Source of the DNA: Chromatiaceae bacterium
GTDB taxonomy: Bacteria > Pseudomonadota > Gammaproteobacteria > Chromatiales > Chromatiaceae
Assembly (NCBI GenBank): GCA_016938795.1
Contig: JAFGTZ010000305.1
Coordinates: 1-10,913 of the forward strand
Direction: 5' to 3'
Length of the DNA stretch: 10,913 nucleotides
The notes beneath the pieces were generated by a model. The model was not told the origin of the DNA and made no database searches. It saw only the letters and a list, made by a program, of their open reading frames with translations. Position 1 is the stretch's first letter. Each line of letters starts with the position of its first letter. The translations under genes were made by a program, and so were the position numbers. This document shows, in pieces, positions 1-6,585 of the stretch.

Positions 1-56
1 AGTGGTCAGTGGTCAGTGGTCAGTGGTCAGTGGTCAGTGGTCAGTGGGTAGTTATT
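1..56. repeat. Tandem heptamer repeat AGTGGTC
   Basis: Six perfect head-to-tail copies of AGTGGTC fill positions 1-42. Two degenerate units follow: AGTGGGT at 43-49 and AGTTATT at 50-56. The array starts at the window edge, so its full length is unknown. It resembles the short tandemly repeated heptamers known from cyanobacteria, but it is not a CRISPR because there are no spacers. It is non-coding and AT-richer than the neighbouring genes. Copy number is likely to vary by slippage, which is inference. Confidence 0.9.
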
Positions 57-74
57 GGATTGCCTCACCCAACC

Positions 75-102
75 GACCACTGATCACCAACTAACGACCA
101 CT
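75..102. repeat. Inverted heptamer copies (GACCACT)
   Basis: GACCACT, the reverse complement of the upstream AGTGGTC unit, occurs exactly at 75-81 and 96-102. Between them lie two seven-base blocks in register: GATCACC (five of seven matches) and AACTAAC (only three of seven). This reads as a short, decayed array in the opposite orientation to 1-56, separated from it by 18 bases (57-74). The two arms could pair into a hairpin in single-stranded DNA or RNA. No other feature is visible up to the lepB start. Confidence 0.65.
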
Positions 103-143
103 GCCTGCTGGCGCCCGAAAACCAACACCGAAAACGCTATCCT

Positions 144-1031
144 ATGAGCTTTGATTTCCCTGCCTTTCTCGTTCTGGCCTCCGCAGTGACGGGCGGCATC
201 TGGTTGCTTGATGCGCTGATGCTTGCGCCCCGGCGGCGCCGTCTGGCCGAAGGTCTTGCCGAGGCGGGCGAGGCCGGTGCGGGCGAGGCTGAGGCGGGCG
301 AGGGGCAGCAGGCGAAGACGTCTGCCGCTGCGCTGCGCGAGCCGGTGCTGGTGGAATACGCGCGGGCCTTCTTTCCGGTCATCTTCGCGGTGCTCATCCT
401 GCGTTCCTTCGTGGTCGAGCCCTTTCGCATTCCCTCCAACTCCATGATGCCGACCCTGCTGACCGGCGATTTCATTCTGGTCAGCAAGTTTGCCTATGGT
501 CTGCGCCTTCCAGTGCTCAACGCCAAGGTGCTCGATCTCGGCGAGCCGCAGCGCGGCGATGTGGTGGTGTTTCGCTACCCGCACGAGCCATCGGTCGATT
601 ACATCAAGCGTGTGGTCGGGGTGCCGGGCGATGTCATCGGCTATCGCGACAAGACCATTCTGCTCAATGGCGAGCCGGTCGCGCAGTTGCCTATCGGAAC
701 CTACACCGGCGTGGGCTCGGGGCGCGAGATGACCGGCGCGCGCGAGGCGCTCGAACATCTCGACGGAGTCGAGCACTCCATTCTCACCCGCGACGCGGCG
801 CCCAATCTTCCCCTAGGCTGTGGCCGCCTGGCGCAAGGCACGGTAGAGGTGCCGCCAGGCCACTACTTTGTCATGGGCGATAATCGCGACAACAGCAACG
901 ACAGTCGTTGCTGGGGCTTTGTGCCCGAGCAAAACCTGGTCGGCAAGGCCTTCGCCATCTGGATGCACTGGGATGGCGAGCGTCAGGGGTTGCCGATCGC
1001 CTTCGGACGCCTGGGTGATGGCATCCACTGA
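144..1031 (+). CDS. lepB: Signal peptidase I
   Basis: Leader peptidase of the S26 family. It is an inner-membrane Ser/Lys protease that removes signal peptides from exported proteins on the periplasmic side. The 295 aa product has two hydrophobic segments (about residues 5-27 and 76-90). Box B is PSNSMMPTL, with the nucleophile at Ser100. Box D is YIKRVVGVPGD, with the general base at Lys155. Box E is MGDNRDNSNDSR at 244-255. An Ala/Glu/Gly-rich stretch at about 36-56 forms the cytoplasmic loop between the two membrane segments and is encoded by GC-rich direct repeats. The start aligns with the E. coli LepB N-terminus, but no clear Shine-Dalgarno sequence precedes it. It heads the operon visible here. 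In many relatives lepA lies just upstream, which would be outside this window. Confidence 0.97.
   Translation: MSFDFPAFLVLASAVTGGIWLLDALMLAPRRRRLAEGLAEAGEAGAGEAEAGEGQQAKTSAAALREPVLVEYARAFFPVIFAVLILRSFVVEPFRIPSNSMMPTLLTGDFILVSKFAYGLRLPVLNAKVLDLGEPQRGDVVVFRYPHEPSVDYIKRVVGVPGDVIGYRDKTILLNGEPVAQLPIGTYTGVGSGREMTGAREALEHLDGVEHSILTRDAAPNLPLGCGRLAQGTVEVPPGHYFVMGDNRDNSNDSRCWGFVPEQNLVGKAFAIWMHWDGERQGLPIAFGRLGDGIH
261..303. repeat. GC-rich direct repeat inside lepB
   Basis: The 13-mer GAGGCGGGCGAGG occurs at 261-273 and again at 291-303, a 30-base period, with a related GCGGGCGAGG at 279-288. It encodes the Ala/Glu/Gly-rich loop of LepB. The period is a multiple of three, so unit gain or loss would keep the frame. 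Confidence 0.7.
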
Positions 1032-1090
1032 GGCCGCACCGACGTCCGCATCCATCCGAGCGCTAGCTGTCTGAACGGGAGATGTTACTC

Positions 1091-1474
1091 ATGTCGATGC
1101 AGCGTCAGGCGGGCAAAGGGCTCGCCTCCATCATGTTTCTTATTCTGATCGCGGCCTTTTTTCTCACCCTGCTGTTCAAGCTCGGTCCGCTCTATATGAA
1201 CTACTGGACCGTTCGCTCCATCATGAACGGCCTGGTCGAGGCGGCGGAAACCGGCGGGGTGCAAAAAAATCCGCCCGCCATTACCAAATACATCATGAGC
1301 AATCTCGACATCAACAGCGTGAGCGGATTTACCGATAAGGACTTTGTTATCAAGCGCAAGGACGAAAAAACCTTCACGGTCAGCACCAGCTACGAGCGGC
1401 GCGAGCATCTCTTTTTCAACGTGGATGCCGTGCTGGTGTTTGAAAAAAGCGTAGAGATTCCAGCCAAGCCATGA
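1091..1474 (+). CDS. DUF4845 single-pass membrane protein
   Basis: A small protein of 127 aa from the start chosen here. It has a short basic N-terminus, one hydrophobic helix at about residues 11-30, and a soluble domain of about 95 residues presumably outside the membrane. The position between lepB and rnc, the size and the N-terminal sequence fit the DUF4845 family, whose function is not known. An ATG at 1082 is also in frame, but it touches the GGGAG at 1077-1081. That ribosome site is well spaced (9 bases) for the ATG at 1091. The stop overlaps the rnc start as ATGA, so rnc translation is probably coupled. A run of seven A (1262-1268) and a six-A run near 1442 make the gene AT-richer than its neighbours. 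Confidence 0.85.
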   Translation: MSMQRQAGKGLASIMFLILIAAFFLTLLFKLGPLYMNYWTVRSIMNGLVEAAETGGVQKNPPAITKYIMSNLDINSVSGFTDKDFVIKRKDEKTFTVSTSYERREHLFFNVDAVLVFEKSVEIPAKP

Positions 1475-2148
1475 ATGCCGATCCGCGACGGCTCGCGCGT
1501 CAGCTTGGGCATGAGTTCGCGCGTCTCTCACTGCTGGAACTGGCCCTCACCCATCGCAGCGCGGCCAGTGCCAACAACGAGCGACTGGAGTTTCTCGGCG
1601 ATGCCCTGCTTGGGTTCGTGATCGCCGAGGTGCTGTGCGAGCGCTTCCCCCAGGCCGATGAGGGACGTCTGAGCCGTCTGCGCGCCACCCTGGTCAAGCG
1701 CGAGTCGCTGGCCCGGCTCGCGCGCGAACTCAACCTTGGCGACTATCTGCGCCTTGGCTCGGGCGAGTCGCGCAGCGGCGGACATACCCGTGATTCCATC
1801 CTGGCTGACGCCTTCGAGGCCTTGCTCGGCGCGGTCTATCTTGATGGCGGATTCGAGGCGGGGCGCCGGGTGGTGCTGGCGCGTTTTTCCGACTCCCTGG
1901 CGGCGACTAGCCTGGAGCGCTCGAACAAGGATCCCAAGACCCGCCTGCAGGAGTGGCTTCAGGCGCGCCGTCGTCCGCTGCCCGACTATGCGGTGCTGAG
2001 CGTGCGCGGTGAGGATCACGACCAAACCTTTACCGTGGCCTGCACCCTGACTGACGCCGATCTTGGCGTGCGCGGCGAGGGCAGCAGTCGCCGCCGCGCC
2101 GAACAGGCGGCGGCCCAAACCATGCTGGAGCAGCTCGACCATGACTGA
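1471..2148 (+). CDS. rnc: Ribonuclease III
   Basis: Double-strand-specific endoribonuclease that processes rRNA precursors and some mRNAs, including its own in E. coli. The 225 aa product matches the family length. The catalytic domain (about 1-150) carries the signature NERLEFLGD at 36-44 and DAFEALLGAVYLDGG from 113. Predicted metal and catalytic residues are Glu40, Asp44, Asp113 and Glu116, one position offset from E. coli. A double-stranded RNA-binding domain follows at about 152-222, with DPKTRLQEWLQ at its start and RRRAEQAAA in its last helix. The start overlaps the DUF4845 stop by four bases (ATGA), and the end overlaps era by eight. Confidence 0.98.
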   Translation: MNADPRRLARQLGHEFARLSLLELALTHRSAASANNERLEFLGDALLGFVIAEVLCERFPQADEGRLSRLRATLVKRESLARLARELNLGDYLRLGSGESRSGGHTRDSILADAFEALLGAVYLDGGFEAGRRVVLARFSDSLAATSLERSNKDPKTRLQEWLQARRRPLPDYAVLSVRGEDHDQTFTVACTLTDADLGVRGEGSSRRRAEQAAAQTMLEQLDHD

Positions 2149-3061
2149 GCAGGCATCTGTTTCGGCCGCCCGCTGCGGTCGGGTGGCCATTGTCGGGCGG
2201 CCCAATGTCGGTAAATCGACCCTGCTCAATCGCATCCTCGGGCAGAAGATCGCCATCACCTCGCACAAGGCCCAGACCACGCGCCATTCCATTCTCGGCA
2301 TCCACAGTAGCGCCGAGGGCCAGATTCTCTTTGTCGATACCCCCGGCATTCACGGGCGCGGCGAGAGCGCCCTCAATCGCTATCTCAATCGCACTGCGCG
2401 CGCCGCCCTTGCCGACACCGATCTGATCCTCTTCGTGATCGAGGCCGGACGCTGGACCGAGGAGGACGCGCGCGCCCTGGAGGCGGTGGCCGCTGCCGGC
2501 GTCGATTGCATTGCCGTGGTGAACAAGATCGACCGCCTCAACCGTCGCGAGGAGCTGTTGCCTTACCTCGAAGCGCTGGCCGCGCGGCATGGGTTTCGCG
2601 CCCTCATTCCGGTGTCGGCGGCGCGGGGCGATCAGATTGATGCCCTGATCGAGAGCACCCTGGCTGCCTTGCCTGAGGGTGCGCCCATCTATCCCGAGGA
2701 TCAGCTCACCGACCGCTCCGAACGCTTCTTTGCCGCCGAACTGCTGCGCGAGCAGCTCACCCAACGCTATGGCGAAGAGCTGCCCTATCGCACCACGGTC
2801 GAAATCGAGCGCTTTGAAGAGCAGGACGGGCGCTATCAGATTCATGCCCTCATCTGGGTGGAGCGGCCCAGCCAGAAGGCCATCATCATCGGCCGGCGCG
2901 GCGAGGCGCTCAAGGCGGCGGCCACCCAGGCGCGTCTGGAGATGCAAAAGCTCTTCGACTGCCCGGTCCATCTGGAGGTCTGGGTGAAGGTGAAATCGAG
3001 CTGGTCGAGCGACGAGGCGGCGCTCAGCTCGCTCGGCTATGGCGATGATCGCGAGGCGTGA
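2141..3061 (+). CDS. era: GTPase Era
   Basis: Essential GTP-binding protein that binds the 3' end of 16S rRNA and helps mature the 30S subunit. The 306 aa product compares with 301 in E. coli. G motifs are all present: GRPNVGKS at 19-26 (G1), Thr47 in the switch I region (G2), DTPG at 66-69 (G3), NKID at 128-131 (G4) and SAA at 159-161 (G5). The C-terminal KH domain has IIIGRRGEALK at 248-258. The frame stays open upstream to 2063, but the ATG at 2141 gives the normal N-terminus and overlaps the rnc stop by eight bases. The gene ends in a four-base GTGA overlap with recO. Confidence 0.98.
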   Translation: MTEQASVSAARCGRVAIVGRPNVGKSTLLNRILGQKIAITSHKAQTTRHSILGIHSSAEGQILFVDTPGIHGRGESALNRYLNRTARAALADTDLILFVIEAGRWTEEDARALEAVAAAGVDCIAVVNKIDRLNRREELLPYLEALAARHGFRALIPVSAARGDQIDALIESTLAALPEGAPIYPEDQLTDRSERFFAAELLREQLTQRYGEELPYRTTVEIERFEEQDGRYQIHALIWVERPSQKAIIIGRRGEALKAAATQARLEMQKLFDCPVHLEVWVKVKSSWSSDEAALSSLGYGDDREA

Positions 3062-3822
3062 GCGCCACAAGCCTGCATCGGGCGCTGGTGCTGCATCGGC
3101 GCGCGCTTGGCGACACCAGCCTGCTCATCGAGGCGTTCGTCATGGGGCGCGGGCGTTTGGCGGCTGTGGCGCGCGGTGCGCGTGGCGGCAAGGGGCGGCG
3201 CGCGGCCTTGCTGCAACCCTTCCAGCCGCTCTGGCTCGGGCTGGCGGGGCGTGGCGAGGTGCGCACCCTAACCGGGGTCGAGGCGGCCGATTGCGCCTTT
3301 GCGCTGGCGGGCCAAACCCTGGCCTGCGCCTTTTACCTCAACGAACTCTTGCTGCGCCTGCTGCCTCGCGAGGAGCCTCAGGATGCACTCTTTGCCTTTT
3401 ATCATGCCGCGCTCACGCGCCTGAGTCTGGCGCCCGAGCCCGACTCGGTGCTGCGCCACTTCGAGCTGCACCTGCTCGCCGAGCTTGGCTATGGCGCAAC
3501 ACTGGATCGGGAGTGCGATCATGTCACTCCCATCCGCCCCGAGGGCGCCTATTGGTTTGATGAGGCGCATGGCGGCTTGCGCCCTGCCGCGCCAGAGACC
3601 CAAGAGATGCGCCTTGCGGGCACCACCTTGCTTGCGCTGGCGCGCGGCGAGGATCTGACTACGCTTGCGGCACGACGCGAGGCGCGCTGGCTTAGCCGTC
3701 GTTTGCTGGCCCCGCATCTTGGATCGCGACCGCTGCGCAGCCGCGAACTCTACCGCCAATGGCTGGGTGTCCGCACGCCCGCGCGCGCAACGCCCCAGAT
3801 GACAGAGGAGTTTTCCACATGA
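3058..3822 (+). CDS. recO: DNA repair protein RecO
   Basis: Recombination mediator that, with RecR and in some species RecF, helps load RecA on SSB-coated single-stranded DNA. The 254 aa product is slightly longer than the E. coli protein (242). The N-terminal OB-fold region shows GRGRLAAVARGARGGKGRR at 30-48, rich in basic residues as expected for DNA binding. The middle has YLNELLLRLLPREEP (93-107) and LLAELGYG (139-146). The end has LLAPHLGSRPLRSRELYRQW, typical of the family C-terminus. No zinc-finger cysteine cluster is seen. The GTG start at 3058 lies in a GTGA overlap with the era stop, and the stop overlaps pdxJ as ATGA. Confidence 0.95.
   Translation: MSATSLHRALVLHRRALGDTSLLIEAFVMGRGRLAAVARGARGGKGRRAALLQPFQPLWLGLAGRGEVRTLTGVEAADCAFALAGQTLACAFYLNELLLRLLPREEPQDALFAFYHAALTRLSLAPEPDSVLRHFELHLLAELGYGATLDRECDHVTPIRPEGAYWFDEAHGGLRPAAPETQEMRLAGTTLLALARGEDLTTLAARREARWLSRRLLAPHLGSRPLRSRELYRQWLGVRTPARATPQMTEEFST
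3804..3810 (+). promoter_or_regulatory. Ribosome binding site of pdxJ
   Basis: AGAGGAG lies eight bases before the ATG at 3819, inside the end of recO. It supports 3819 as the pdxJ start, although the frame is open from 3759. Confidence 0.8.
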
Positions 3823-4574
3823 CCGCTGCATCCCACGACGAGGTGCTGCTCGGGGTCAACATCGACCATGTGGCCACCGTGCGTCAGGCGCGCGGCACCC
3901 GTTATCCCGAGCCGCTTCAGGCCGCGCTGGTGGCCGAGCAGGCCGGCGCCGACCTCATCACACTGCATCTGCGCGAGGATCGCCGCCATATCCAGGATCG
4001 CGATGTCGAGCTGCTGCGCGGCGTGCTGCAAACGCGCATGAACCTGGAGATGGCGGCCACCGACGAGATGGTGTCGATTGCCGCGCGCATTCGCCCGCAT
4101 GACTGCTGCCTGGTGCCCGAGCGGCGCGAGGAACTCACCACCGAGGGTGGGCTCGATGTGGCAGGGCAGCGCGAGGTGCTCAGCGAGCGCTGCCGGGCGC
4201 TTGCCGAGGCGGGCATTCGGGTCTCGCTCTTCATCGACCCGGATCCCGTGCAACTGGAGGCCGCCTGCGCGGTCGGCGCGCCCGTGGTCGAGCTGCACAC
4301 CGGTCACTATGCCGATGCCGCCACCCGCGCCGAGCGCGCGGCGGCGCTTGCGCGCATTCGCGAGGGGGTGGTGCGCGCTCGCGCCCTGGGGTTGGAGGTA
4401 AATGCCGGGCACGGGCTCGATTATCACAACGTCAAGGCCATCGCCGCCATTGCCGGGGTGCGCGAACTCAACATCGGTCACGCCATCGTGGCGCGCGCCC
4501 TTTTCAGCGGACTGGAGCGCGCGGTGCGCGACATGAAGCACATCATCGACGAGGCCGCGCGCCGCGCCGTCTGA
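3819..4574 (+). CDS. pdxJ: Pyridoxine 5'-phosphate synthase
   Basis: Last ring-forming step of the DXP-dependent vitamin B6 pathway. It condenses 1-deoxy-D-xylulose 5-phosphate with 3-amino-2-oxopropyl phosphate to pyridoxine 5'-phosphate in the cytosol. The 251 aa TIM-barrel product has the family motifs LGVNIDHVATVRQARG (11-26), HLREDRRHIQDRD (50-62), NLEM (75-78), HTGHYADA (160-167), GHGLDYHNV (197-205) and ELNIGHAIVARA (216-227). The likely catalytic residues are His50, Glu77 and His198, by comparison with E. coli His45, Glu72 and His193. It closes the run of overlapping housekeeping genes. In E. coli acpS follows directly; here it does not. Confidence 0.98.
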   Translation: MTAASHDEVLLGVNIDHVATVRQARGTRYPEPLQAALVAEQAGADLITLHLREDRRHIQDRDVELLRGVLQTRMNLEMAATDEMVSIAARIRPHDCCLVPERREELTTEGGLDVAGQREVLSERCRALAEAGIRVSLFIDPDPVQLEAACAVGAPVVELHTGHYADAATRAERAAALARIREGVVRARALGLEVNAGHGLDYHNVKAIAAIAGVRELNIGHAIVARALFSGLERAVRDMKHIIDEAARRAV

Positions 4575-4579
4575 TCGCT

Positions 4580-4596
4580 GGCGCGCGGCGCGCGCC
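4580..4596 (+). terminator. GC hairpin after pdxJ
   Basis: A perfect 7-bp inverted repeat, GGCGCGC / GCGCGCC with a GGC loop, starts five bases after the pdxJ stop. No T run follows, so it is not a classical intrinsic terminator. It may slow transcription, protect the upstream mRNA 3' end, or be a chance product of high GC. It marks the boundary between the conserved operon and the accessory genes. Confidence 0.4.
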
Positions 4597-4604
4597 GTTC
4601 ATGC

Positions 4605-4608
4605 GAGG
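4605..4608 (+). promoter_or_regulatory. Ribosome binding site of glgC-like gene
   Basis: GAGG sits nine bases before the ATG at 4618. This favours 4618 over the in-frame TTG at 4609, which directly abuts the site. Confidence 0.6.
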
Positions 4609-4617
4609 TTGTCTATC

Positions 4618-5874
4618 ATGGCTGATGCCGAGATGTCCGACAGCATTCTCACCCTGGTGCTGGCCATTGGCCGGGGGCAGGGGCCCGATCCACTCACCGA
4701 ACACCGCGCCAAGGCGGCCATCCCCTTCGGCGGCAAGTTCCGCGTCATCGACTTCACCCTGACCAACTGTCTGCACTCGGGTCTGCGCCAGGTGCTGGTG
4801 CTGACGCAGTACAAAAGCCATTCGCTCAACAAGCATCTGCGCGACGGCTGGGCGATTTTCAACTCCGAGCTTGGCGAGTTCATCCTGCCCGTGCCGCCCC
4901 AGATGCGCGAGGGCCTCACCTGGTATCGCGGATCACTCGATGCCATCCGCCAGAATCGCTATCTGCTCGAACGCAGCCGGGCGCGTCATGTCCTGGTGCT
5001 CGATGGCGAGGCGATCTATCGCATGGATTATGCCGAACTGGCGCGCGCCCATCTCGCCTCGGGTGCGGCGGTCACAGTGGCCGTGCGCACCCCGAGCAAG
5101 CCGGGCGCGACCACCCCGGGGCCGCGCGCGCGGCTCGATGCCGAGGAGCGCATCCTGGCCATCGAGGAGGCGCCCGAGGATCTGGCCGAGGAGGAAGACG
5201 CGACCGCCGAGCCGGCGCCCTTGCAGACCATGGGGGTCTATCTTTTCGCCAAGGAGGTGCTGCTCGATGCCTTGGCTTCACTAGAGGCCGACGCCGGGGC
5301 GATGGGCGAGGCGATTCGGCTTGGGCGCGATCTCATCTCGCCGCTCTGCGCCAGGCATCAGGTGCGCGCCTATCGCTTCGGGCAGGAGCGCGGGCGGGTT
5401 ACGCCTGATCGCTACTGGTGCGATCTGGCCTCGGTCGATGCCTATTACAGCGCCAACATGGCCCTGCTGCGCGCCACGCCGCCGCTCGATCTCTATCAGC
5501 CCGACTGGAACATCCGCACCTATCAGGGTCAGCATCCGCCGGCGCGCACGGTGCCGGGCGCAAGCAGCGGCAACGAGGGGATCTTCGTCAACTCCATGCT
5601 CGCTGCCGGCACCGTGATCAGTGGGGGTGGAGTCAATCACTCCGTTCTCTTCCCCCTGGTGCGGGTCGAGGATGGCGCCATCGTGGAGGATGCCATCCTC
5701 TTCGAAGGGGTGACGGTAGGGGCGGGCGCCCATCTGCGCCACTGCATCATCGAAAAAGGCGTGACGGTGCCGCCGCGCGAACAGGTGGGGCTCGATGCGC
5801 GCCGTGATCGCGAGCGCTTTGCGGTGTCGTCCGAGGGTGTAGTGGTGGTTCCGAAGGGGTACGCGTGGGGATAA
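4618..5874 (+). CDS. GlgC-family protein, altered active site
   Basis: A 418 aa homologue of glucose-1-phosphate adenylyltransferase (ADP-glucose pyrophosphorylase), which makes ADP-glucose from ATP and glucose 1-phosphate for glycogen synthesis. Family landmarks are clear: RAKAAIPFGGKFRVIDF (30-46), LTQYKSHSLNKH (62-73), WYRGSLDAIRQN (102-113), IYRMDY (133-138), NIRTY (298-302), and a C-terminal left-handed beta-helix (about 320-418) with VISGGGVNHSVLFPLVRV. Several positions differ from catalytic GlgC. The GGRGTRL nucleotide loop reads IGRGQGP (17-23). The metal-binding Asp of the canonical LAGDHIY is Glu131. The glucose-1-phosphate Lys of FVEKP is Ala185. YWRDVGT reads YWCDLAS (266-272). 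It may be a regulatory or inactive subunit, similar in logic to GlgD of Firmicutes, or an enzyme with another substrate. It overlaps the next gene by ten bases. Confidence 0.85.
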   Translation: MADAEMSDSILTLVLAIGRGQGPDPLTEHRAKAAIPFGGKFRVIDFTLTNCLHSGLRQVLVLTQYKSHSLNKHLRDGWAIFNSELGEFILPVPPQMREGLTWYRGSLDAIRQNRYLLERSRARHVLVLDGEAIYRMDYAELARAHLASGAAVTVAVRTPSKPGATTPGPRARLDAEERILAIEEAPEDLAEEEDATAEPAPLQTMGVYLFAKEVLLDALASLEADAGAMGEAIRLGRDLISPLCARHQVRAYRFGQERGRVTPDRYWCDLASVDAYYSANMALLRATPPLDLYQPDWNIRTYQGQHPPARTVPGASSGNEGIFVNSMLAAGTVISGGGVNHSVLFPLVRVEDGAIVEDAILFEGVTVGAGAHLRHCIIEKGVTVPPREQVGLDARRDRERFAVSSEGVVVVPKGYAWG

Positions 5875-6554
5875 CGCCGTCGCTGGCGCCGGAGGCCAGG
5901 GTGCGCGGCGTGCTTGAGCCGTTGCAGGCGCACTGGGGAGAGCTGAGCTGGTGGCCCGCCGAGAGCCCCTTTGAGGTCATGATCGGCGCGGTGCTGACCC
6001 AGAACACCGCCTGGCGCAATGTCGAGCGCGCGCTGGAGGCGCTGCGCGCGCGGATTTCCTTCGACGAGGCGGCGCTGCTGGCCGTGCCGCCCGAGGAACT
6101 CGCCGAGTTACTGCGCCCGGCGGGCTACTACCGGCTGAAGGCCGAGCGGTTGCGCGCGCTGTGCGCCGCCTCGCAGGCGGCGGGCGGCTGGCGTACCCTG
6201 AGTGCGCTCGATACCGACACACTGCGCCACTGGTTGTTGGCTATCAAAGGGGTTGGCCCCGAAACCGCCGACGACATCCTGCTCTATGGCTTCGAGCGCC
6301 CGGTTTTTGTGGCTGATGCCTATGCGCGTCGTCTGCTCGGGCGTCTCGGTCTGATTGGCGGACGCGAGGGCTACGAAGACCTGCGCGCTCTGGTCGAGCG
6401 TGCGCTGGGCCGCGAGGTGGCGACCCTGAAGCGCGCTCATGCACTCATCGTCGAGCATGGCAAGGCGCACTGCCGGGCGCGTCCGCGCTGCACAGGCTGC
6501 GTGCTGCGCGCGCGCTGTACCTTCGCGGCCGAGGCGCCCGGCGCGGGCCTTTAA
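5865..6554 (+). CDS. Endonuclease III-related DNA glycosylase
   Basis: A 229 aa helix-hairpin-helix (HhH-GPD) protein that probably removes damaged bases from DNA. The hairpin is GVGPETADDILL (129-140), followed by the catalytic Asp at 151 in VADAYARRL. The Lys that gives E. coli Nth its lyase activity (Lys120) is replaced by Glu133. That, plus the PETAD wording, points to the COG2231 group, which includes H. pylori MagIII, a 3-methyladenine glycosylase, rather than true Nth. Four cysteines (203, 209, 212, 218; spacing C-x5-C-x2-C-x5-C) fit the [4Fe-4S] cluster of this superfamily. The GTG start at 5865 has AAGGGG at 5854-5859 and overlaps the end of the glgC-like gene by ten bases in another frame. 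The exact substrate cannot be read from sequence. Confidence 0.85.
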   Translation: MGITPSLAPEARVRGVLEPLQAHWGELSWWPAESPFEVMIGAVLTQNTAWRNVERALEALRARISFDEAALLAVPPEELAELLRPAGYYRLKAERLRALCAASQAAGGWRTLSALDTDTLRHWLLAIKGVGPETADDILLYGFERPVFVADAYARRLLGRLGLIGGREGYEDLRALVERALGREVATLKRAHALIVEHGKAHCRARPRCTGCVLRARCTFAAEAPGAGL

Positions 6555-6585
6555 TCCATTCTTTACCATCCTGCGGTTTTCACCC

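Noticed and set aside
1..56. CRISPR array.
   Set aside because: The units are seven bases long and directly contiguous, with no spacers.
2063..2140. N-terminal extension of Era by 26 residues.
   Set aside because: It lies wholly inside rnc in another frame, is Ala/Arg-rich, and is absent from known Era proteins. The ATG at 2141 fits the family.
1528..3070. Long minus-strand frames opposite rnc and era.
   Set aside because: Both are shadows of strongly recognised genes, with no family motifs or plausible start signals.
6439..6585. N-terminal extension of the methyltransferase by 49 residues.
   Set aside because: It overlaps the glycosylase Fe-S region in another frame and is low-complexity Ala/Arg. 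The ATG at 6586 gives a normal domain start.
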